Shown here: positions 57,401-64,000 of the stretch, piece by piece
How the letters are laid out: every line of letters begins with the position of its first letter
How positions within the stretch are numbered: position 1 is the stretch's first letter
Source of the DNA: Stercorarius parasiticus
Taxonomy: Eukaryota; Chordata; Aves; Charadriiformes; Stercorariidae
Assembly: GCA_013396915.1 (NCBI GenBank)
Contig: VWZL01002501.1
Location: 1 to 64,000 of the forward strand
Reading direction: 5' to 3'
Length of the DNA: 64,000 bases
The notes under the pieces: generated by a model
What the model was told of the DNA's origin: nothing
Seen by the model: only the letters and a program-made list of their open reading frames with translations
The model's database searches: none
Translations under genes and position numbers: made by a program

Positions 57401-58700
57401 AACAGTTCACAGTAACTCATGAATGAGCTGAACATGCCAGTAAAACAAGGATATAAAGTAAGTTTAGTCACAGTGATTCATTGTAGTGTTACGTGTCTTT
57501 TTCTCCAAGGCACACTTCATAGTCGTTGTGCCTTAGGGGTAAGCATCGTCTGATTTTCACCTCTGTCTGCACCGTCAAGCTCTGTATAAGAACTGGTTGC
57601 CCTCAGCCTAGATTATAGTCAGTGCAAAGATGCAGGCTCTTGCTGCTGTGATTCAGGTTTTATGTTTTAACGTCTACTTTAAGATGAAGTCATTCAGTCT
57701 CATTGATTATTTGCCTCCAGTAACCATAACGGGTATCTAGTGTATTTGAGGTAAGAAATTCGTATCTATATTGTCAATACTTCAACTGAAGCTAGCACCT
57801 ACTATGCTACTTTGTAGATGTCTACATCACACATAGGATGACTATCGCCTCATTAGTGCTTTTCGTTTGTCCTTTGCTGCAGATGTTGAGGGTTGGTCAT
57901 TGTTCGTCAGCGTTAGGCTCCACCCTGTGCCCACACTCCTCTTTGTGAGGTCCTCCAGCTCTGGGGGCTGAGACAAGCACCAGCCATGGAGGCTTTTGTG
58001 AAATTTAAGCCATCTGAACATGATCCCTCATGGTCCTGGCAAAATCACAAGGGCACCAGAAGCTATGATTGATCCAGGTTTGATCTGATTTGCTATCTGG
58101 GCTCTGGCATGGAGCTTTTACACTGGTGGCGATGCTTTGGATTTGGAGACCACTTTAGTGTCTAGTGTAACCAAGGAGAGTGACCATCACAGAAGCAAAG
58201 GCTTGCTACAGCTTTGCACCCACAAACATGCCTGCTCCTGTCGACATTTGGCTTTGTTACTCAAACGGTGCCTGCTAGCCTTTCCCTGGCGTGCCACTGA
58301 AAGCCTGGCACGCTTTCTAGGTTGGTGGGTACCAACACACTGTATCTACCACATCAGTCAGTCTGAAAGATGGTCGTTCTTACTCTCCTGCTCCCTCATA
58401 CCTCATCCCTTGAACTATCCGGAGAACAAGCCCTATCACTAAATGGTTCCCTAACCTCTCAGAAAGGGTTTCACTGACTAGTACTAAAATACCCAGTGAA
58501 TAATCATGACAAGGCTTTGACAGCTTCGAGTTCCTCCTCTCTAAGGGCTTAAAAGCACTTCACAAACGTGCAGGGACTCAGACTGTCTCTGATAAGGTCC
58601 TGCATTCTGCGGTAAGAAACAAACCACCCTGTTGTATTTTGCAGGTGACATCCCTAATGATCAGAAAACAACTCAAGCTCTGTCGATATTATAAGAACGT
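54463..58700. other. Intergenic DNA, possibly including distal GRIA4 3' UTR
   Basis: No gene was found. A (GTTT)n microsatellite lies at 57240-57257, followed by an A-rich stretch. The right part may belong to a long GRIA4 3' UTR, which sequence alone cannot settle. Confidence 0.35.
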
Positions 58701-58707
58701 TTGTTGG

Positions 58708-59654
58708 TTTATTCTTTTTGGTGGGTACAAAAACCACAGTTTCTTACACAGAACAAGATTATAAATAATATCTGTAACATGAGTGACCCGTAGTCTCTTT
58801 TGATTCTACACTGCAGACTGATGACGTACTCTAAACACTTTATCATTTTGTTTCTTGTATTAGACAGATGCAAATCTGTGGAACACGGAATGATGGAACA
58901 GAATGAAGGTAACAGCAAACAAGAGGATGACCAACAACTTTTATAAAAAAAAAGTCTCTGAATTTTATTACAGTGATGGCATTTTATATCAATTATTGCA
59001 ATGAATTGTTCCCTAAGATGGTTAGAAAAAAGAATTGTGTTGTCCTCTACCGAATTTACATCAGTTAAAAAGCAAGCATGTTTCAATATTCCTCTTTTTT
59101 TCAAAGAAAATGTAAATAATTTCTTTATTTTTTCACAGGATTTACATATTTATTATTTTCTTATCACAGTTTAGTGATTCATTTCTACAGCTGAACAGCT
59201 GAGTATTCTTCCATTGTATATATTGATGTTCTGGAGACACAGGTTAGCATGTTCATTGACTTCTATAGCTATTTTTCTCTCTTTGTCAAGACAAAGACCA
59301 AAATGTTGTCCTTTCTGAGCATGTTCTTCACAGTTTAATGCGCTAAATTGGCAAGTCTTATTAGTTTTAAGTCCACTCAAGTGAAATTTGTTGCTGTTAA
59401 TACACCCTTCCCAGCCCCCTCCCCCCAACAAAACTAAATTATGAATTTTCCTGATATAAAATCTGAGTTTGGGTTTCCGAGCTGAGCTCATGCACACATT
59501 GTTGCTGATGATGTCTGGCGCATTTGGACGTACTTCCCTTTCTCAGCCAAATTATTAGTTCATCAATGACACTCCTATGTCGTTACAGTCTGTGCTGTGT
59601 TCCCATCAGTCACCAACACAGTTTGATTAAGGCACTCGATTATTTTTTTGGTTT
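58708..59654 (-). other. GRIA4: GRIA4 3' UTR with several poly(A) signal candidates
   Basis: Sequence downstream of the GRIA4 stop on the minus strand. AATAAA occurs in transcript sense at 59149-59154, 59124-59129, 58964-58969 and 58708-58713, so 3' UTRs of about 0.5 to 0.95 kb are possible. Longer forms cannot be excluded. Confidence 0.55.
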
Positions 59655-59819
59655 TTATGGTAGGTCCGATGCAATTACAGCCAATCCTGAACTTTGCCTA
59701 ATTGCAGTTCCAGTATGCACGGCCTTCGGGCAGTCGGGAGTCAATACGCGTCCGTTTTCTCCCACACTCCCTGTGATGGATAATCTGGCTTTGTTTCTTA
59801 TGGCTTCAGAAAAGGTAAG
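59655..59819 (-). CDS. GRIA4: GRIA4 last coding exon: long C-terminal tail of AMPA receptor subunit GluA4
   Basis: On the minus strand the acceptor CCAACCTAG ends at 59820, and the exon opens in phase 0 with [14 protein letters not shown]. It continues through [18 protein letters not shown] and ends AVIASDLP with TAA at 59655-59657. That is 54 codons plus stop. This is the long cytoplasmic tail of GluA4, a pore-forming subunit of AMPA-type ionotropic glutamate receptors at excitatory synapses. The Ser in ARLSITG lies in a known phosphorylated segment of GluA4 (established knowledge). The tail follows transmembrane helix M4, whose exon I could not find between 59820 and 64000, so the preceding intron is over 4.1 kb and the rest of the gene lies to the right. 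The plus-strand 99-codon frame here is a shadow. The gene converges on MSANTD4, as in mammals. Confidence 0.96.
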
Positions 59820-60794
59820 CTAGGTTGGAAAAAAAGGAGAAAAGAAGACAGTGTTACAATGTTTCTGTTGTTCAACAAACCAGGACACAGCAAACACCAA
59901 GATATTAGATTTTAGACATCTGCATTTTTTCATGTTAAATATAATTAATTATTAAATATAATAATAGCAATAATCATAAATATAATACATAGCATTTAAG
60001 TCTACTAGGGGAAAAACACTAGCAATTCTGAGGGTAAATTTCATTACAGTAAATCATTATTGATTTAAATATAAAATCCAAATTTGATCAAGAAATTAAC
60101 AGAAGAGGCAATACCTTCATCTAAACTGCTTCAAACTACATTTATATACAGTGAAATGAGAATCAAGACCTTTTATGATCCTGAAAGCATTAGCATCTGT
60201 GAATAAAGTCATGCACAGGTGTTTATAGGCTTAGGCCTTCAACTAGGAATGTCAAGATAAAGTTTAAGTACTAAAAATTGTTTATAAATTGCAATAGCTG
60301 TATCAGCTATCTTTGTGACAATTCTATGGATCAAATCTAAACAAATTATTATTGCTTTTCACAATGCACATATTTAGTATCAGTTAATCTGAGAACTGTC
60401 CTCAAATCTCTTTTCATATATACTTTTTCCTACTATTAGAGAAGGTGGGAACTTTCAAAGGAAATGTAGTTTATTGAAAGAAAATACAGTTTTCTATAGT
60501 TTTCTACATTAAGTCTAAATCTTCCACAGGAAAGTTTAAATTTTTGTTACCTCAAAATCTTTACTTTCAGGTAAATCAGAGCAAAATATCTTGTTTAGGG
60601 ACTAACTGACTCAAGCAAAAATTTGGATATGTTAAAAGAAAATAAATTTCTACTTATGCCATCTGACTTTAGTCATCCAAAAATCATTAACAGCTAAAAG
60701 AGCTCTCTCATGTGTAGACAGAAAAAGCCAAGATGACTAGTTGACTAAATGATTTCCAGATGACTAAAATTAGGGAAGTGTCTAAGGTCAACCA

Positions 60795-62259
60795 ATGCAG
60801 CAAGGACACGTGGAACAACAGGCGCCCAAACTACGCTATGTTGAAACAGATTTCAAAGATAGCATGTTAAGATATCAATTAGTGGGTGATTTATACCAGC
60901 AGAAGCTACAGCCTATGCAACTAACTCATATAACTGGTGTGCAGGGATGCAATCTGAAATACCAATTGGAAAGAGAGACAGGAGGATGCATTCACATAGG
61001 AGCAAAGGGATGACAAACATCATAAAATCATTTTATTTGCCTTATTACTGATCTCTGCATTTAGAACTTTGTCCCTCTGAGCCCGGTTTCTCCTTCTGAG
61101 GTAGCAGTGAAATCCTGAGCTAGGGTTTGATATGCCGAAGGCAATTTTATACATGAGTGTGTGTGTATAGGCATAAGAGAGGTTCCTTAAAAGTCCCAAA
61201 TGTTTTCACTGCTTCTGGGTGCACTTCTATGAAAATGCAATAGTCTAATACTGCATTGCTATCAGTGGCTCCTTCAAAAAAGAGTTCTCGAAAGTACAGC
61301 TGCTGTTGTGACACAGCCGGAGCCTGGATGTAAGAGCAACTTTCCGAATCGATTACCCCAAAAACGAGCAGCCGAATTCAAGAAAAGGCCTCAGCTTACA
61401 GAGGGTATTATGGCATTCCCCTTACGCTGAAAGACCTTGGCTTTGATAATCATCAATTGCAATGTCCAAAGTCACCCTTTGAAAAGTTTCCCCGCTGCCA
61501 CAGTACGTGACAGGGACCGTCACCAAACATATCTTGACCGAATTCAACAGCTAGATATAAAAAGGGAGGGAGAGGCAATGAGGGAGTGGGGACCTGGGCC
61601 CACACACTATCAAAATCCTCAACTACTCCCCAGCAGCAAATAAAAATCTATGCATTTGCAAAGCACAGACACAATGCAATGTGGTGTAGCTCCACACAGT
61701 GCATGTCCAGAGCCCCATCGCAAACAGGTGTCGAGGACTGGTAACTTCCTGCAGAAATGCACAGAACATGTTTTGGTCAATGGCAAGAAAAAACAAAGGT
61801 GCTTTAGTTTTGGGGAGGGACAAGAGTCCAAACCAGATTGGAATGCAAACTTGGGTGGAAAAGGTACAGCTTACTCCAGGTGTGCTAAATTTCCCAGAAA
61901 GTCCTCATTATGTACCAGCATCTCTCCATCACTTTGATCAGTTATCTGTTCATGGCTGTTCAGGGTTTGCCACTGGGAAACCTGAGAGAGAACCCAGATT
62001 TATACGGGATATACGAGTTATGTGCAACTGTGGTTTTGTAGCTCAGTCTATACAGCTTTCTGGCCATTGCCAACACACTCAGGACAGAAAGACAGTAAAA
62101 AGGGATCCACCAAAAAAAAATAATAATCAAATAACAAACAGCTTCTCAGCAGCCTTCCACAGAATAACAGAAAAAGCTGCAATAAACAACTCCTCTCTTC
62201 TCACAGGAGAGGTTAACAACAGTTCAGCAACACACCACAGAAACGACCCAGACAGTTAA
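60795..62259 (+). pseudogene. Unrecognised coding-like block broken in frame (possible retrocopy or decayed gene)
   Basis: Stretches of plausible protein appear in plus frames and switch between them. 60795-61013 reads KLRYVETDFKDSM…LKYQLERE. 61370-61503 reads AYRGYYGIPLTLKDLGFDN then CPKSPFEKFPRCHST, with a neighbouring frame giving GCKSNFPNRLPQKRAAEFKK over 61323-61385. 61503-61643 reads DRDRHQTYLDRIQQLDIKRE then MREWGPGPTHYQNPQLLP. 61699-62259 is one 186-codon frame ending in Asn/Ser-rich sequence. The short aromatic-Pro-rich phrases recall sperm or ciliary microtubule-associated proteins, but I cannot name a family. Stops and frame shifts between segments argue against an intact gene. It may be a decayed retrocopy, or simply noncoding. 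Confidence 0.25.
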
Positions 62260-63471
62260 GAAAGCCAGGAGGAGCAGGTCAAACTTGTACTCGGGAAGGT
62301 GCCGTAAAGCCAAGTAACCAGGTGCTATATTTTAAACTACGCTATGGGTAATAATTTCAGATTTTTGGCCTGGCGGCAGAAACATTTTCAGGAGAGGCTG
62401 GGTTGAGAGGGAAAAGTCTTAGTATTTATTGTGACTATTACTCAATTTGTGAACGTATCTGTGCAGTAAGTGTATGCAGTTAATAGTGATAATGCATTTG
62501 TCATTAGTTTTGATTAAAGCAGTTGTGGAATTCATCATGTGAAAACACTGACTGCGCTGTTCTTACTGGGAAATGGGAATTTAGGAAACCGATATCTTCA
62601 GTCTATATAATACAAATATCCTAGCCTGTGGGGATTCTTTTGTTGTTCAGGCTCCTCTAGTACCTGGGTCACATGGAGGTGTCTTTGGCACAAATATTTA
62701 AGATGAACTTTTAATGAATTTTTCTATCTTGAATATGAAATTGGAAGTGTACAAGTCAAAATAAGCGCATTACACATTTACTGAGCCATCCTGTAGCACT
62801 TCACCTTTTTTTTTTGTAAGTAATGTCATAATTTTTTCATTGCTTTTTTGTAGTTTTGTAATTAATTACATTAACTATAAACAACAGCATAGGATGGGAG
62901 AGCAAGAGAAGGCAGCTGAACTGGAAGCTGGTTCATGAGCTTTACGGCCCACTGAGGCGGCCACGGAGAGGCAGTGGTGGCTGGCTGGATACTGGGACAA
63001 TCTCTTTGAAAGCCTCTGGGTTGGGGGTGAGGAACTCAGTGGGGCCGAGTCCCCTACAGCAGCAGGAGAGGACGCTGTGAGCCTCTGCACTGTTCGATCA
63101 GCACAACGGGTCTACTAAGGACTCACTACTGATACACAAAAATGTTAAACTGCTGCCCAGGGGAAGAGGAAGGGATTGTTTCCTCCTTAAAGCGGACTTC
63201 CTTCCCTGCCTTCAGCAGATTCAATAGCCTCTCGTCCCATCCGAATGCCTTTATCCCACACATACAGCCTGGTCCTTTATCATACGGACTAGTCCTTTAC
63301 AATACAGATTAGTCCACACATACAGACTAGTTCCACATTTTTATTTTCTGCTGCCTCCCAGGCAGGTGAATTTCCCTGAGGCAACTCACTTTTGACTGGA
63401 TTAAACTAAAAGAAAAACATGGTAACGAATATTAATTGTCAAGCAGGTTATTTAAGCTACTTTATATTCGT

Positions 63472-63545
63472 TTAAAAAAATATACTATTAAAACTATTTG
63501 ATGTTAGATTAAAAAAATATGCTATTAAAACTATTTGATGTTAGA
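63472..63545. repeat. 37-bp tandem duplication
   Basis: Two adjacent 37-base units (TTAAAAAAATAT…GATGTTAGA) differ at one base, and the start of a third unit follows. It is a local slippage-type duplication. Confidence 0.9.
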
Positions 63546-64000
63546 TTAAAAAGTCAGCATATTGGTTACTCATGCAGGTTAGAATCACCAAGCATCTTTC
63601 CATATTAGCAAGTTTTAGTCACAACATGATCCCTTTACTCCTTGGATAAATAAACATATCAAAGGTTTTGAAATGCATGACAGACATATTTCTGCAGAAA
63701 TATGTGTAACCAGGGCTGTGGGCTCTGTACTGCTGCCAGCTAACAGGGGTTTGTGACCAGCACGAGTATGAACAGATGGCACAGTCACCCTGAGCAGAGC
63801 ACGGCACACAGGTAACCCCTTGCTGCCTGCACGGCCAGGGATGGCCAAATATTGCCAGGAGAGGATGACTGGACCTTGGCAGTCTTCCATATATAAGCAT
63901 ATAAGCGTTTTTATAGGAAGTTCTCACGCTGAAATTTCTCAGGTAAATATTGCGGCAAATAAGTAGAATAAAGAATTTCAGAAGTCTATAAAGATTTGCT

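Larger units (their letters stand above)
59821..64000 (-). other. GRIA4: GRIA4 last intron (partial)
   Basis: Intron upstream (transcript sense) of the terminal exon. It contains the coding-like block at 60795-62259 and a 37-bp tandem pair at 63472-63545. I found no M4-encoding exon and no transposon. Confidence 0.7.

Noticed and set aside
59524..59823. 99-codon plus-strand frame
   Set aside because: Shadow of the GRIA4 terminal exon, which is clearly coded on the minus strand.
60105..60130. Possible GRIA4 M4 exon end (minus-strand GATGAAG before GTATT)
   Set aside because: Upstream codons do not encode the expected KSRAEAKRMK or the M4 helix.

Overview
This is vertebrate nuclear DNA, and almost certainly from a bird. 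Two short CpG islands start intron-containing genes, the intergenic DNA carries CR1 LINE fragments with their typical ATTCTATG-type 3' tails, and there are LTR remnants of avian endogenous retrovirus type. The gene order matches human 11q22.3: AASDHPPT (just off the left end) - KBTBD3 - MSANTD4 - GRIA4. The LTR at 31.6-32.7 kb is of a kind I associate with non-chicken (neoavian) birds, but this is recall and inference. Two single N positions (723 and 26590) mark assembly joins, so this looks like a draft assembly.

Layout. 1-850: CpG island with ETS, CCAAT and NRF1-type sites, probably the shared promoter of KBTBD3 (+) and the divergent AASDHPPT. 0.9-8.6 kb: 5' noncoding intron. 8.6-13.3 kb: the two coding exons of KBTBD3 (BTB-BACK-kelch, 614 aa), then a 3' UTR with a poly(A) signal near 14.15 kb. 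14.2-19.2 kb: AT-rich spacer with nothing recognised. 19.2-20.65 kb: second CpG island with four CCAAT boxes and an RFX X-box, the MSANTD4 (+) promoter. 25.6-30.0 kb: MSANTD4 coding exons. The first of these is present twice, as two 990-bp copies separated by exactly one N, most likely a haplotype false duplication. 31-58.7 kb: gene-free DNA with most of the recognisable transposable elements. About 58.7-59.8 kb: the last exon and 3' UTR of GRIA4 on the minus strand (long C-terminal tail of AMPA receptor subunit GluA4). 59.8-64 kb: GRIA4 intron, containing an unrecognised, coding-like but frame-broken block at 60.8-62.3 kb.

The three genes do not form a functional unit. KBTBD3 is a predicted CUL3 ubiquitin-ligase adaptor, MSANTD4 a Myb/SANT coiled-coil protein, and GRIA4 a glutamate receptor subunit. 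Their arrangement is conserved synteny. I found no CRISPR array, tRNA, rRNA or convincing new multi-gene system. The most useful observations are the assembly duplication of the MSANTD4 exon, the promoter motif clusters, the LTR with internal repeats, and the decayed coding-like block in the GRIA4 intron.
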